Assembly (NCBI RefSeq): GCF_021277265.1 | Contig: NZ_JAJSOH010000009.1 | Location: 62,001-126,000 of the forward strand | Length of the DNA: 64,000 nt | Direction of reading: 5' to 3' | DNA from: Kineosporia rhizophila | Lineage (GTDB): Bacteria; Actinomycetota; Actinomycetes; Actinomycetales; Kineosporiaceae | Shown here: one piece after another, positions 23,905-33,268 of the stretch | Position numbering within the stretch: position 1 is the stretch's first letter | How the letters are laid out: each line of letters begins with the position of its first letter | Program-made: the position numbers and the translations under genes | The notes under the pieces: model-generated | What the model saw: only the letters and a program-made list of their open reading frames with translations | Databases searched by the model: none | Told to the model about the DNA's origin: nothing

Positions 23905-24534
23905 GTGAAGTCCGTCAGAGTGCTCGTCGTCGACAACTACGACAGCTTCGTCTACACGATCGCCGGCTACCTGACCCAGCTCGGCGCCGAGTGCGTGGTG
24001 CGGCGCAACGACGAGGTGGAACTTGAGGACGCCGATGGGTACGACGGGATTCTCCTGTCACCAGGTCCCGGGGCACCTAAGGATGCGGGCATCTGCCCGG
24101 AGATGGTGCTGCACTGCGCCGAGCGCCAGCAGCCGATGCTCGGCGTCTGCCTGGGGCACCAGGCGCTCGGGGAGGCCTTCGGCGCTACCGTCACCCACGC
24201 CAGTGAGCTGATGCACGGCAAGACCAGCGACGTGCTGCACAACGACACCGGCGTCCTGCACGGCCTGCCCACGCCGTTCACAGCCACCCGCTACCACTCG
24301 CTGGCCGTCGTCGCCGACACCGTGCCGGCGGAGCTGGAGGTCACGGGCCGTACTGAGGGCGGGGTAGTGATGGCCCTGCAGCACCGCGAGCTGCCGCTCT
24401 TCGGGGTGCAGTTCCACCCCGAGTCGGTGCTCACCCAGGGTGGGCACCGGATTCTCGCGAACTGGCTGGCGGTCTGCGGCGACGAGGGGGCGGTGGAGCG
24501 CTCGGCCGGGATGGCACCGCTGGTGCGCCGCTGA
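23905..24534 (+). CDS. trpG: Glutamine amidotransferase, anthranilate/aminodeoxychorismate synthase component II
   Basis: A 209-residue class I glutamine amidotransferase that supplies ammonia to anthranilate synthase (tryptophan) or aminodeoxychorismate synthase (folate). The start motif VLVVDNYDSFVYTIAGYL, catalytic Cys in GVCLGHQALGEAFG and His-Glu in FGVQFHPESVLT are all present. The partner chorismate-binding subunit is not in the window, so TrpG and PabA roles cannot be separated; actinobacterial copies here are annotated either way. GTG at 23905 immediately follows the DUF881 stop (TGAGTG). It ends at a strong bidirectional terminator. Confidence 0.92.
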   Translation: MKSVRVLVVDNYDSFVYTIAGYLTQLGAECVVRRNDEVELEDADGYDGILLSPGPGAPKDAGICPEMVLHCAERQQPMLGVCLGHQALGEAFGATVTHASELMHGKTSDVLHNDTGVLHGLPTPFTATRYHSLAVVADTVPAELEVTGRTEGGVVMALQHRELPLFGVQFHPESVLTQGGHRILANWLAVCGDEGAVERSAGMAPLVRR

Positions 24535-24548
24535 TCGTCCTTTGTTCC

Positions 24549-24594
24549 AAAGCAGGTGGGGCCCGGGCTGAGTAGCCCGGGCCCCACCTGCTTT
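24549..24594. terminator. Bidirectional 21-bp terminator between trpG and pknB
   Basis: A perfect 21-bp stem (24549-24569 with 24574-24594), beginning AAAGCAGGTGG and closed by a GAGT tetraloop, has A-rich and T-rich ends that provide U-tracts in both directions. It separates the convergent trpG and pknB genes. Confidence 0.95.
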
Positions 24595-24605
24595 GCCGAC
24601 GTGGA

Positions 24606-26612
24606 TCAGGGGATGTCGATGATCCCGTCGGCGTTCTCGTCGTCTTCTTCGCCCTCGTCCCCGCCGCTGTCGTCGCTGGACGTGACCGACGGAGCGGGGG
24701 TCGTGGTGGTGACCGACGGTTCAGGCTCTTCGCTCTGAGTCGGCTCTTCCGTGGGCTCCGTGGTCTCTTCGACGGCCGGGGCCTTGGCTACGTTCAGACC
24801 AACGGTCGAGCCCCGGGGCACCGACTCACCGACACCCTTCTCCGCCTCGAACACCTGGTTGGCCGGGTAGTCCGCAGTCTCGACGTTGTTGCGCTGAGCC
24901 TTCAGGCCAACTGCCTCGAGCGCCTTCTTGGCCGCTCCGTAGTTCAGGCCCTCGAGCTGGGGCACCTCGACGTTCTCCGAGGTGATGGTCAGCGACACCG
25001 AGGAGCCGGGCTTGACCTTGACGCCGTCACCCGGATCGCTGCCGACCACGATGCCCGCAGTGGTGGAACTGCTGCGGGTGGCTTCCTTGGTCTCCCCGAC
25101 CTCGAGACCCTCTTCATCCAGGGCGGCCTTGGCCTCGTTCAGAGTCAGACCGTTCAGCGTGGGAACGAGGGCGCTGTTCGCGTCCTTGCCGACGGTCAGG
25201 GTGACTGTGTCGGCAGTGGTGATCCTCTCGCCCTCATCCGGGTCGACCTTCGTGACCTTGCCGACCTTGGAGCTGTCGTCGGTAATTTCGGTCTTGGTCT
25301 TGATGTTCTCTTTCGGGATCCCGGCTTCGACCAGGTTCTGCCGGGCTACCTTCACAGCCGTGTCCAGGAGGTTGTCCGGGATGGTGACCTGGGTCGAAGT
25401 ATCGCCGCCCCCACCGCTCCCGCCGTCGCCGTCGTTGCCCTTAAAGACGGTCTGACTCAGGATCACCGCGAACACGACGATCACCGCCAGCACCGCCGCC
25501 GCGATCGCCAGCGGCTTGCGGTTGTTCGGCTCGACCTCGCGCGAGCGGCGGCCGTACTCTTCCGGCTGCTGACCATACGGGTCGTAGGGGTTGCCGCCGA
25601 CCGTGGTGGCCTGGTCGCCGTACATCGCAGCGCCCTGCGCAGCCGCGTTCGGCACCGGCGGCATCGCCCGCGTGCCGTCGGCCGCCGGCATGAACTGCGT
25701 GGTGGCGTTGGAACCGGTCATCGCCGGCATCGGCGCGTAGATCTGCCGACCGCCGCGGGCCGCCTCGACGTCGGCGCGGAAGTCCTGAGCGGTCTGGTAG
25801 CGCTCGTCCCGGCCCTTGGCCAGGGAGTGCAGCACGATCCGGTCGACCGCCTCGGGAATCCCGCCGACCACGTGGCTGGGCGGGATCGGCTGCTCACGCA
25901 CGTGCTGGTAGGCCACCGACACCGGCGAGTCGCCCATGAACGGCGGACGGCCGGTGAGCAGTTCGTAGAGCAGGCAGCCGGCCGAGTACAGGTCGCTGCG
26001 GGTGTCGACCTGCTCACCGCGCGCCTGCTCAGGGGACAGGTACTGGGCGGTGCCGATGACGGCCTGCGTCTGCGTCATCGTGGAGGAGGAGTCGGCCATC
26101 GCCCGGGCGATACCGAAGTCCATCACCTTCACGTCGCCGACCGGCGTGAGCATCACGTTGGCCGGCTTGATGTCGCGGTGCACGATGCCGATGCGGTGGC
26201 TGTACTCCAGCGCGGCGAGCACGCCGGTGGTGATCTCCAGCGCCGCGTCGACGTCGAGGTGGTGGCCCTCGCCGAGGACCTCACGCAGGGTGCGGCCCTC
26301 CACGTACTCCATGACGATGTACGGCAGGTTCACCACCCCGCCGCTGGCCTCGACCATCGACTCCTCGCCGGTGTCGTACACGGCGACGATCGAGGGGTGG
26401 TTCAGCGCGGCGGCGGACTGGGCCTCGCGCCGGAACCGGGCCTGAAAGGTGGCATCGCGGGCCAGGTCGGTGCGCAGCAGCTTGACCGCGACGGTGCGGC
26501 CCAGGCGCAGGTCGCGGCCCTCGTGGACCTCGGCCATGCCACCCCGGCCGAGCAGGCCGCCGATCTCGTAGCGGTTGCCGAGCACCCGCACGTTGTCGTT
26601 CACCGGTTCCAT
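24606..26612 (-). CDS. pknB: Ser/Thr protein kinase PknB with PASTA domains
   Basis: A 668-residue receptor-like kinase controlling growth and cell-wall synthesis. The kinase domain (about 10-275) has the glycine loop GLLGRGGMAEV, VAVKLL lysine, HRDIKPANVM catalytic loop, DFGIARAM and a Thr-rich activation loop (SSSTMTQTQAVIGTAQYLSP). A proline-rich juxtamembrane linker and one membrane helix (about 370-390) lead to extracellular PASTA repeats; I count three, one fewer than M. tuberculosis PknB. A long acidic Thr/Glu/Pro tail follows the last one. ATG at 26612 is preferred; TTG 26627 and GTG 26603 are alternatives. It is the last gene of the operon, before a strong terminator. Confidence 0.95.
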   Translation of the reverse strand: MEPVNDNVRVLGNRYEIGGLLGRGGMAEVHEGRDLRLGRTVAVKLLRTDLARDATFQARFRREAQSAAALNHPSIVAVYDTGEESMVEASGGVVNLPYIVMEYVEGRTLREVLGEGHHLDVDAALEITTGVLAALEYSHRIGIVHRDIKPANVMLTPVGDVKVMDFGIARAMADSSSTMTQTQAVIGTAQYLSPEQARGEQVDTRSDLYSAGCLLYELLTGRPPFMGDSPVSVAYQHVREQPIPPSHVVGGIPEAVDRIVLHSLAKGRDERYQTAQDFRADVEAARGGRQIYAPMPAMTGSNATTQFMPAADGTRAMPPVPNAAAQGAAMYGDQATTVGGNPYDPYGQQPEEYGRRSREVEPNNRKPLAIAAAVLAVIVVFAVILSQTVFKGNDGDGGSGGGGDTSTQVTIPDNLLDTAVKVARQNLVEAGIPKENIKTKTEITDDSSKVGKVTKVDPDEGERITTADTVTLTVGKDANSALVPTLNGLTLNEAKAALDEEGLEVGETKEATRSSSTTAGIVVGSDPGDGVKVKPGSSVSLTITSENVEVPQLEGLNYGAAKKALEAVGLKAQRNNVETADYPANQVFEAEKGVGESVPRGSTVGLNVAKAPAVEETTEPTEEPTQSEEPEPSVTTTTPAPSVTSSDDSGGDEGEEDDENADGIIDIP

Positions 26613-26637
26613 CCTCGCGTCGTCCAAGCCGCGTCCA

Positions 26638-28257
26638 TCATCCTCTGATCCCGACGCTCGTGACCATGTCCGTGTTGCGCTCGACGGACACGGAGGAGGT
26701 GACGTGACCTGATCGCAACCCGGCCGCCTCCGACAGAGTCGCCGCGCTCGCCTTGCTCACGCCGTAGACGATCGCCACCAGCACCACGAGAGCGATCAGC
26801 GCGATCAATGGGATCGACAGCTTCCGCCGGCCGCCCGAGGAGGCCTCGCCGGGGAAACCGCCGGACTGCGAGGACCGCCCGTGGGTGGCCCGGTTCCGGC
26901 TGGGACCCCGGTTGGCGCTGCGCGAGGGGTAGTCGCCCCCGGCACCCAGCGACGAGAACGGGTCGTCGTCCTGACGGCCACGCCCGCCCGAGGGGCCGCC
27001 GGCGTAGGCCGACCGCTGATCCCTCTGATCGCGCTGGTCGTACCCGGAGTCCAGGTACTGCTGCTGGTCGTAGCCGCCGTTGTTCTGCGGGCGGTATCCG
27101 CTGGGCTGCTGCTGACGCGGATCGCGGCGGTAGCTGTGATCCGGGCCGGGGGCGTAGCCGGTGTCGGCCAGGGGCGCCTGACCACGGGGGTCACGCATGT
27201 CGCGGGGGTCGCGCTGACCTCGCGGATCGCGCTGGTCGTACTGCTCCTGCTCACGCGGGCCCCGGCCCCGGGACTCCCAGGCCGTCGGACGGCCCGGGCC
27301 GGGGTTGCGGTCGGGCGCCGGACCACGACGCGCGGCCGGATCGGCCTGCGGCCACGCCGGCTCGGCGTTGCCCCGCTGCGGGCTGACCGGGGCGGCCATC
27401 TCGTCGGAGTCCGGAGCGGACGTCCGCGGGCCGCCCAGACCGCGCAGCCGGGCATCTTCCATCAGCGAGGCCAGCGCGTCGGCGCCCTGCGGGCGCTTGG
27501 CCGGGTTCTTGGCCATCGCCGACATCACGATGCTGCGGATCTGCGCCGGGATGGTCTCCGGCAGCGGCGGCGGCTCGTCCTGCAGGTGGGCCGTGGCGAC
27601 GGCGACCTGGTTGTCGCCCTCGAACGGCCGCCACCCGGTGAGGCACTCGTAGGCCACCACACCCAGCGCGTACACGTCGGACAGCGGCGAGGCCGTCTCC
27701 CCCCGGGCCAGCTCCGGTGCGAGGTAGTGGGCGGTGCCCATCACCTGGCCGGTGGCGGTCAGCGGCTCGTGGTCGCGGGGCCGGGCGATCCCGAAGTCGG
27801 TGACCTTGACCCGCAGCTCGGGCGTGACCATCAGGTTCGCCGGCTTGATGTCCCGGTGGATGACGCCGTGCCGGTGGGCAGCGTGCAGTGCGCGTGCAGC
27901 CTGACCCACGATCGACAGCGTCCGGTCCGAGCCCAGCGCCCCCTCGTCGGCGATCATCGCCGACAGCGGATCACCCGGCACGAGCTCCATCACCAGGTAC
28001 GCCGAGCCCAGGGCCTCGCCGTAGTCGTAGACCGCGGCGATACCGCCGTGGCTCAGAGCGGCCGCGGTGCGCGCCTCGGCGCGGAACCGGGCCTGGAAGT
28101 TCGCGTCCGGCGCCAGGTCGGTGCGCAGGACCTTGACCGCGACGGGCCGGTTGAGCACCTCGTCGACCGCGGCCCAGACCTCACCCATGCCACCCACGGC
28201 CAGGCGCTCGCGCAGGACGTAACGCTCACCAAGTCGTTGACCAACATTGGTGATCAT
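26638..28257 (-). CDS. pknA: Ser/Thr protein kinase PknA
   Basis: A 539-residue kinase. The catalytic domain (about 8-270) is complete: AVGGMGEVWAA glycine loop, VAVKVL, HRDIKPANLM, DFGIARPRD and activation loop LTATGQVMGTAHYLAP. A long Gln/Arg/Asp/Tyr-rich disordered linker (about 290-470, with RDQRDQRSAY-type repeats) precedes a single membrane helix (PLIALIALVVLVAIVYGVSK) and a short external tail. PknA phosphorylates division and wall-synthesis proteins together with PknB. Its ATG overlaps the pbpA stop by 4 nt. The linker is rather longer than in mycobacterial PknA. Confidence 0.94.
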   Translation of the reverse strand: MITNVGQRLGERYVLRERLAVGGMGEVWAAVDEVLNRPVAVKVLRTDLAPDANFQARFRAEARTAAALSHGGIAAVYDYGEALGSAYLVMELVPGDPLSAMIADEGALGSDRTLSIVGQAARALHAAHRHGVIHRDIKPANLMVTPELRVKVTDFGIARPRDHEPLTATGQVMGTAHYLAPELARGETASPLSDVYALGVVAYECLTGWRPFEGDNQVAVATAHLQDEPPPLPETIPAQIRSIVMSAMAKNPAKRPQGADALASLMEDARLRGLGGPRTSAPDSDEMAAPVSPQRGNAEPAWPQADPAARRGPAPDRNPGPGRPTAWESRGRGPREQEQYDQRDPRGQRDPRDMRDPRGQAPLADTGYAPGPDHSYRRDPRQQQPSGYRPQNNGGYDQQQYLDSGYDQRDQRDQRSAYAGGPSGGRGRQDDDPFSSLGAGGDYPSRSANRGPSRNRATHGRSSQSGGFPGEASSGGRRKLSIPLIALIALVVLVAIVYGVSKASAATLSEAAGLRSGHVTSSVSVERNTDMVTSVGIRG

Positions 28258-29708
28258 TCGATCACCGCCTCCATCATGGCCTTGGCGATCGGTGCCGCGA
28301 CCGTACCGCCGTAAGCCTCGCTGCCTGCGTTTCCACCGTTCTCGACCACCACAGCGACCGCCACCTCCGGGTCATCCGCAGGCGCGAAAGAGGTGAACCA
28401 GGCATGCGGTGCGGCGCCTTCCGCATTCTGCGCGGTGCCCGTCTTGCCTGCCACCTCGATACCGCTCATCTGTGCGGCGGTACCGGTTCCTTCGCTCACG
28501 GTCGCCACCATCATCTCGGTCAGCTGTTCGGCCACGTCGGGGGTGACCGCCTCGGAAAGTTCTTCCGGGCTGCGCTCGGAGACCGTCTTGCCGTCGGCAC
28601 TGAGCACCCGCTTGACCAGGTTGGGCCGCATCACGACACCGTCGTTGGCGACGCCGGCCGCGATCATGGCCACCTGGAGCGGGGTGGTGCGGACCTCGAA
28701 CTGGCCGATGCCGGACTGGGCCAGCTGCGGCGCGTTCAGTTCGGTGTCGGCGAAGACGCTGTCGGCCACCTTCTGCGGGATGGTCAGTGTCTGGCCGAAG
28801 CCGAACTTGGTGGCCTGTTCCTGCATCACGTCCTGGCCAAGATCCATGGCCAGCTTGGCGAACGTAGTGTTGCACGAGATCTCGAAGGCCTCGAGAAGCG
28901 TGGGGGTGCCGTCCGCACAACCGTGGTTGCCGCTGTTGCTGATCGTGGCCGTGGTCTCCGGCAGATCGAGGGTGACCGGGCCGATGATCCCGTTCTCCGA
29001 GTTGGCCGAGTAGTCACCGTTCGACATGGCCGCCGCCGAGGTGACGATCTTGAACGTCGAGCCCGGCGGGTAGAGCTGGCCGATGTTGCGGTTGATCAGC
29101 GGTTCCAGCTCGTCGGCGTTCAGCTTCTTGTACGCGTCGAGGGCGGCCTTGGTGTCGTGCGTGGCCAGGTCGTTCGGGTTGTACGAGGGCTTGCTGACCA
29201 TGGCCAGGATGTCGCCGGTCTTCGGGTTCAGGGCGATCGCCGCCCCGCGCTGGTTGCCCAGCGCGTCCCAGGCCGCCTTCTGCGCCTTGGTGTTGATCGT
29301 GGTCTCGACCGAGGCGCCCTTCGGCTGCTCACCGGTGAGCAGGTTGGTCAGGCTGCGCAGGAACAGTTCGTCCGAGGAGCCGGACAGGTACTCGTTCTCC
29401 GCGCTCTCCAGCCCGTACGGGGTGTTGACCAGGGAGTAGTAGCCGGTGATCGGCGCATACATCTGGGGGGCCGAGTACTCCCGCAGGAACTGGTACACGT
29501 CGTCGCTCGGCGTCGAGGTGGCCAGCACCTTGGTGCCGGCCAGGATCTGGCCTCGTTCGCGGCTGCGTTCCTTGATCAGAGAGCGGGTGTTACGGGGGTG
29601 CTCGTCCAGTTCCTTGGCGGAGACCACCTGGATGTAGGTGACGCTGACGAAGAGCGAGGCGAAAAGCAGGGTAATGACGGCTGCCAGCCTGCGGATCGGG
29701 CTGTTCAC
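28254..29708 (-). CDS. pbpA: Penicillin-binding protein PbpA (class B, D,D-transpeptidase)
   Basis: A 484-residue class B penicillin-binding protein that cross-links septal or elongation peptidoglycan with RodA. An N-terminal signal anchor (RRLAAVITLLFASLFVSVTY) is followed by a dimerisation region and the transpeptidase domain (about 150-480). The transpeptidase motifs are complete: STFK in PPGSTFKIVTS, SCN in EISCNTTFAKL and KTG in GKTGTAQ. The GTG start at 29708 overlaps the rodA stop (GTGA). Confidence 0.95.
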   Translation of the reverse strand: MNSPIRRLAAVITLLFASLFVSVTYIQVVSAKELDEHPRNTRSLIKERSRERGQILAGTKVLATSTPSDDVYQFLREYSAPQMYAPITGYYSLVNTPYGLESAENEYLSGSSDELFLRSLTNLLTGEQPKGASVETTINTKAQKAAWDALGNQRGAAIALNPKTGDILAMVSKPSYNPNDLATHDTKAALDAYKKLNADELEPLINRNIGQLYPPGSTFKIVTSAAAMSNGDYSANSENGIIGPVTLDLPETTATISNSGNHGCADGTPTLLEAFEISCNTTFAKLAMDLGQDVMQEQATKFGFGQTLTIPQKVADSVFADTELNAPQLAQSGIGQFEVRTTPLQVAMIAAGVANDGVVMRPNLVKRVLSADGKTVSERSPEELSEAVTPDVAEQLTEMMVATVSEGTGTAAQMSGIEVAGKTGTAQNAEGAAPHAWFTSFAPADDPEVAVAVVVENGGNAGSEAYGGTVAAPIAKAMMEAVIE

Positions 29709-31168
29709 CGGACCACCACCGTTTCCTGATCACTTTCCGGGCCGGCCAGCCTGCGCCTGTCCTCCTGGAACTCCGGGTCGTTCTTCAGCTCTTCGGGCAG
29801 CTCGTCGAACGGCAGGTCGAACAGCGGGCCGTCGGCAGCCACCGGGGGGCGGCGGCCGGAGTCGGAAATACGCAGCAGGATCGCCACGATCGTCCAGTTG
29901 GCCAGCAGCGAGGAACCACCGGCGGCCATGAACGGCAGGGTCAGACCGGTCAGCGGGATGACCCGGGTGACGCCGCCGACCACGATGAACACCTGCAGGG
30001 CCAGCGTGAAGGCAAGACCGGTGGCCAGCAGCTTGCCGAAGCCGTCGCGGGCGGCGATGGCGGTGCGCAGGCCGCGCTCCACGATCAGCGCGTACGCCAC
30101 CAGGATCGCGAACAGACCGGCCAGACCCAGCTCCTCGCCCAGCGAAGCGAAGATCATGTCGCTCTCGGCGAAGTACATGGTGTTGCCGTAGGGCCGGCCC
30201 TCGCCCAGGCCGGTGCCGATGAGGCCGCCGCTGGCCATGCCGAACAGGCCCTGGACGATCTGCACGCTGTAGTCGATCAGGTCCGGGCTGAACGGGTCGA
30301 GCCAGTAGTCGACCCGGCGCTGCACGTGCGAGAACAGCCTCCAGGCCACGAGCGCGCCGCCGACGAACAGCAGCACACCGAGCAGGGCCCAGCTGGCCCG
30401 TTCGGTGGCCACGTAGAGCAGGCCGACGAACATGCCGAAGAACAGCAGCGAGGTACCGAGGTCACGCTCGAACACCAGCACCGCGAGGGTGACACCCCAG
30501 GCGGTGAGCAACGGGCCCAGGTCCTTGGCGCGCGGCAGCTGCACCCCGAGCACCTTGCGCCCGGCCAGCGAGAGTGAGTCTCGTGCGGTGACCAGGTAGC
30601 CGGCGAAGAAGATGGTGAGCGAGATCTTGGCGATCTCGGCGGGCTGGAACGAGAACGGGCCGAGCCCGATCCAGATGCGAGCGCCGTTCAGGTTCTTACC
30701 CAGGAACGGGGTCAGCGGCAGCAGCAGCAGCACCAGACCGGCGGCCATAGCCACGTAGGTGTAGCGGCTGAGCATGCGGTGATCGCGCAGCCAGACGATG
30801 ACCACGGTGGCTGCGACCACCGCCAGCGACGTCCACAGCAGCTGCCGGAACGCCTGCGAGTTGGCGAAGTCCAGACCCCGGCCCAGGTCGATGCGATGGA
30901 TCATGACCAGGCCGAGGCCGTTGAGCAGCATCGCCAGCGGCAACAGGGTCGGGTCGGCGTAGGGCGCGAACCGGCGCACGGCCAGGTGCAGGACCAGGGC
31001 CAGGGCACCCAGACCGGCGCCGTAGCCGAGCATGCCCGGCGGCAACGCGTCGTTGATCGCCAGGCCCACCATCGCGTAGGCCCCGATCGCCAGGCCGATG
31101 GCCACGACGATCAGCAGGGCCTCGATGTTCCGGCCGGTGCGGGGCGAGGTGGATCTCGCGGCCGCCAT
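29705..31168 (-). CDS. rodA: RodA/FtsW-family peptidoglycan glycosyltransferase (SEDS)
   Basis: A 487-residue SEDS protein with about 12 membrane helices that polymerises lipid II and works with the adjacent class B PBP. Conserved segments include GARIWIGLGPFSFQPAEIAK, LVFERDLGTSLLFFGMFVGL, the catalytic-loop region YWLDPFSPD with QGLFGMASGGLIGTGLGEG, FAESDMIFASLGEELGL and LTGLTLPFMAAGGSSLLANW. A cytoplasmic acidic tail (LFDLPFDELPEELKNDPEFQ) is present. ATG at 31168 shares its first base with the pstP stop (TGATG), so the genes are coupled. Confidence 0.95.
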   Translation of the reverse strand: MAAARSTSPRTGRNIEALLIVVAIGLAIGAYAMVGLAINDALPPGMLGYGAGLGALALVLHLAVRRFAPYADPTLLPLAMLLNGLGLVMIHRIDLGRGLDFANSQAFRQLLWTSLAVVAATVVIVWLRDHRMLSRYTYVAMAAGLVLLLLPLTPFLGKNLNGARIWIGLGPFSFQPAEIAKISLTIFFAGYLVTARDSLSLAGRKVLGVQLPRAKDLGPLLTAWGVTLAVLVFERDLGTSLLFFGMFVGLLYVATERASWALLGVLLFVGGALVAWRLFSHVQRRVDYWLDPFSPDLIDYSVQIVQGLFGMASGGLIGTGLGEGRPYGNTMYFAESDMIFASLGEELGLAGLFAILVAYALIVERGLRTAIAARDGFGKLLATGLAFTLALQVFIVVGGVTRVIPLTGLTLPFMAAGGSSLLANWTIVAILLRISDSGRRPPVAADGPLFDLPFDELPEELKNDPEFQEDRRRLAGPESDQETVVVR

Positions 31169-32763
31169 CAGTTCGCCTCCGCGCAGTCGGACGCGGTTCC
31201 ACCACCCGGCGCCGTTGACGTCGTGGTCGGGGCGGGCTCACTGGTGGTGGTGCCCGGACCCGTGGTCGCTGCAGCGCCGTTGTTCTTGCCCGTGGTGGCG
31301 CTGGGCGAGCCGGTCGGCTCGACGGTGGGCGTGACCGTGGGCGTGGGGTTCGCGGCCGCCACTCGGCAGTCGGCCTCGGTGCGAAGCTGGCCGACCTTGC
31401 TCTGGGCGTCCGCCTTGTCGTCGGCCGCGATGCCGTCTTCGAGGCGGCGCTGGGTGTCTTCGGACAGGTTGGTGACCTGTACCTCGGGCACCCGGGTGTC
31501 GATGCTCTTCAGGTTGATCGGGCCGACCGACTGCGGCAGGCCCTTGAAGATCGCCACCGCTCCGGCCTCGGACCCGACGAAGTACTGCCCCTGCGTCCAC
31601 CGGTAGGCGCCGAAGGCCCCGGCCGCCAGAACCAGCACCAGGAACAGGCCCAGACCCAGGCGCAGACCGCGGCGGCGCTTGCCGCCACCCTCGCTCTCGC
31701 CACGGCCACCGGCCCGGCGACGGCCGGGCGGCGGCTCTTCCTGGCGGGAGGAGTCCTGGTAGCGGTCGTCGTACTGGTCGCGGTAACCGTCGCTGTAGTC
31801 GTCCTGGTACGGCTGCTGCTGGTACTGGTCCTCGTAACGGTCGGAGTACCCGTCGCCGTACAGCTGCTCGGCCGGGTGGTCACGCTGGTCGTAGTCGCGC
31901 ACCACCGGGATCGGGGCAGTGGATGTCAGCTCGGCCGCTCGTTCAGCCGCGGACCCGCCGAACCCGATCCGCGGCTGGGGATGAAGAGAGGCGGCTCCCA
32001 CGACCACCGGCTCGATGCTGACGGGGGAGCTGACCGAGTCGACCACGTCGGCGACGATGCACGTGACGTTGTCCGGGGCGCCGCTGCGCAGGGCCAGCTG
32101 GACCAGCTGGTCGCAGGTGCTGGCCGGGTCCTTGCCGAAGGCCAGCGTCTCTTCGATCGTCTCGAAGCTGACCACGCCGGACAGGCCGTCCGAGCACAGC
32201 AGGTACCGGTCGCCGATCCGTGCGTCGATCATGGACAGGTCGGGGTCGACGTCGTCCATCACGTCGCTCAGCACCCGCATCAGCACCGAACGCTGGGGGT
32301 GCTGCTCGGCCTCGGCCAGCGTGATCCGGCCGTCGTCGACCAGCCGCTGGACGAACGTGTGGTCGCGGGTGATCTGCTCCAGCCGCCCGTTGTGCAGCAC
32401 GTAGGCCCGCGAGTCGCCGATGTGGGCCAGCGCCAGCCGGCCGTTGCCGACCCGCAGCAGCGCCGTGACCGTGGTGCCCATGCCCGACAGGGCCGGCTCC
32501 TCGGCCACCCGCTGCTCCAGCTCACGCTGGACGTGCCGCAACGACTCCAGCAGCTCGCCCTGCGCCGCGTCGGACCCGTGCTCCATGTCGTTCAGCGGGG
32601 CCATCTCCCCGATGGCCAGGGAGGACGCGATGTCACCGCCCGCGTGTCCGCCCATGCCGTCTGCGATGATCAGCAGATCGGGGCCGGCGTAGCCGGAGTC
32701 CTGGTTGTTGGACCGGACCAGGCCGACATCGGAGCGCGCCGCATACCGCAACGCGATCGCCAT
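31168..32763 (-). CDS. pstP: PP2C-type Ser/Thr phosphatase PstP
   Basis: A 531-residue membrane phosphatase that reverses PknA/PknB phosphorylation. The PP2C domain (1-240) has every metal and phosphate motif: VRSNNQDSGY, IADGMGGHAGGD, LAHIGDSRAY, YLLCSDGLSGVV and GAPDNVTCIVAD. A Tyr/Asp/Gln-rich linker (YSDRYEDQYQQQPYQDDYSD) precedes a Gly/Arg-rich basic patch, a membrane helix (about 380-400) and an external domain of about 120 residues ending in a Thr/Pro-rich tail. It starts 3 nt after the fhaB stop. Confidence 0.95.
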   Translation of the reverse strand: MAIALRYAARSDVGLVRSNNQDSGYAGPDLLIIADGMGGHAGGDIASSLAIGEMAPLNDMEHGSDAAQGELLESLRHVQRELEQRVAEEPALSGMGTTVTALLRVGNGRLALAHIGDSRAYVLHNGRLEQITRDHTFVQRLVDDGRITLAEAEQHPQRSVLMRVLSDVMDDVDPDLSMIDARIGDRYLLCSDGLSGVVSFETIEETLAFGKDPASTCDQLVQLALRSGAPDNVTCIVADVVDSVSSPVSIEPVVVGAASLHPQPRIGFGGSAAERAAELTSTAPIPVVRDYDQRDHPAEQLYGDGYSDRYEDQYQQQPYQDDYSDGYRDQYDDRYQDSSRQEEPPPGRRRAGGRGESEGGGKRRRGLRLGLGLFLVLVLAAGAFGAYRWTQGQYFVGSEAGAVAIFKGLPQSVGPINLKSIDTRVPEVQVTNLSEDTQRRLEDGIAADDKADAQSKVGQLRTEADCRVAAANPTPTVTPTVEPTGSPSATTGKNNGAAATTGPGTTTSEPAPTTTSTAPGGGTASDCAEAN

Positions 32764-32766
32764 GTC

Positions 32767-33258
32767 TTACCTCCGCAGCTCTAGGACGGTACGCCCGATC
32801 CGGACCTGTGCTCCGGGGGCGATCGGTACCGGGTCCTGAACGCGGTTGCGTCCCAAGAAGGTCCCGTTGGTTGACCCGAGATCTTCGACCATCCAGACAC
32901 CGTGCCGCAACGACAGCCTGGCATGCCGGCCGGAGGCGTAGTCGTCGTCGAGCACGAGCGTGCTCTCCGGGGCCCGTCCGATCAGGATCGGAGCCTGGCC
33001 CAGGGGAATCACGGTGCCTTTCAGTGATCCCGCAGTCACGACAAGTTGTGTCGGAAGTGGCGGTTCGGGTTGCTGGGTCTGGGGCCTGCCACCACCGCCC
33101 CCCGGCATCGGGGCCGGGGCTCCGGCCATCGCCGGGCGGCGCCCGGCCCGGGCACTGTTGAACAGGTCGCGGCGCAGGACCGCCACGACCGACAGCACCA
33201 GCAGCCAGAGCAGTGCGAGGAAACCCAGCCGCAGCAGGGTCAGCGTGAGCTCGCTCAT
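32767..33258 (-). CDS. fhaB: FHA-domain protein FhaB (FipA)
   Basis: A 163-residue protein with an N-terminal membrane helix (LTLLRLGFLALLWLLVLSVV), a Pro/Gly-rich linker and a C-terminal FHA domain. The phosphothreonine-binding residues are present in ILIGRAPESTLVLDDDYASG, GRHARLSLRH and DLGSTNGTFL. In mycobacteria this protein binds phosphorylated partners and links the kinases to the divisome. ATG at 33258 gives the family-typical N-terminus; the frame extends upstream into fhaA sequence without meaning. It starts 10 nt after the fhaA stop. Confidence 0.94.
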   Translation of the reverse strand: MSELTLTLLRLGFLALLWLLVLSVVAVLRRDLFNSARAGRRPAMAGAPAPMPGGGGGRPQTQQPEPPLPTQLVVTAGSLKGTVIPLGQAPILIGRAPESTLVLDDDYASGRHARLSLRHGVWMVEDLGSTNGTFLGRNRVQDPVPIAPGAQVRIGRTVLELRR

Positions 33259-33268
33259 CGCGGTTTCA

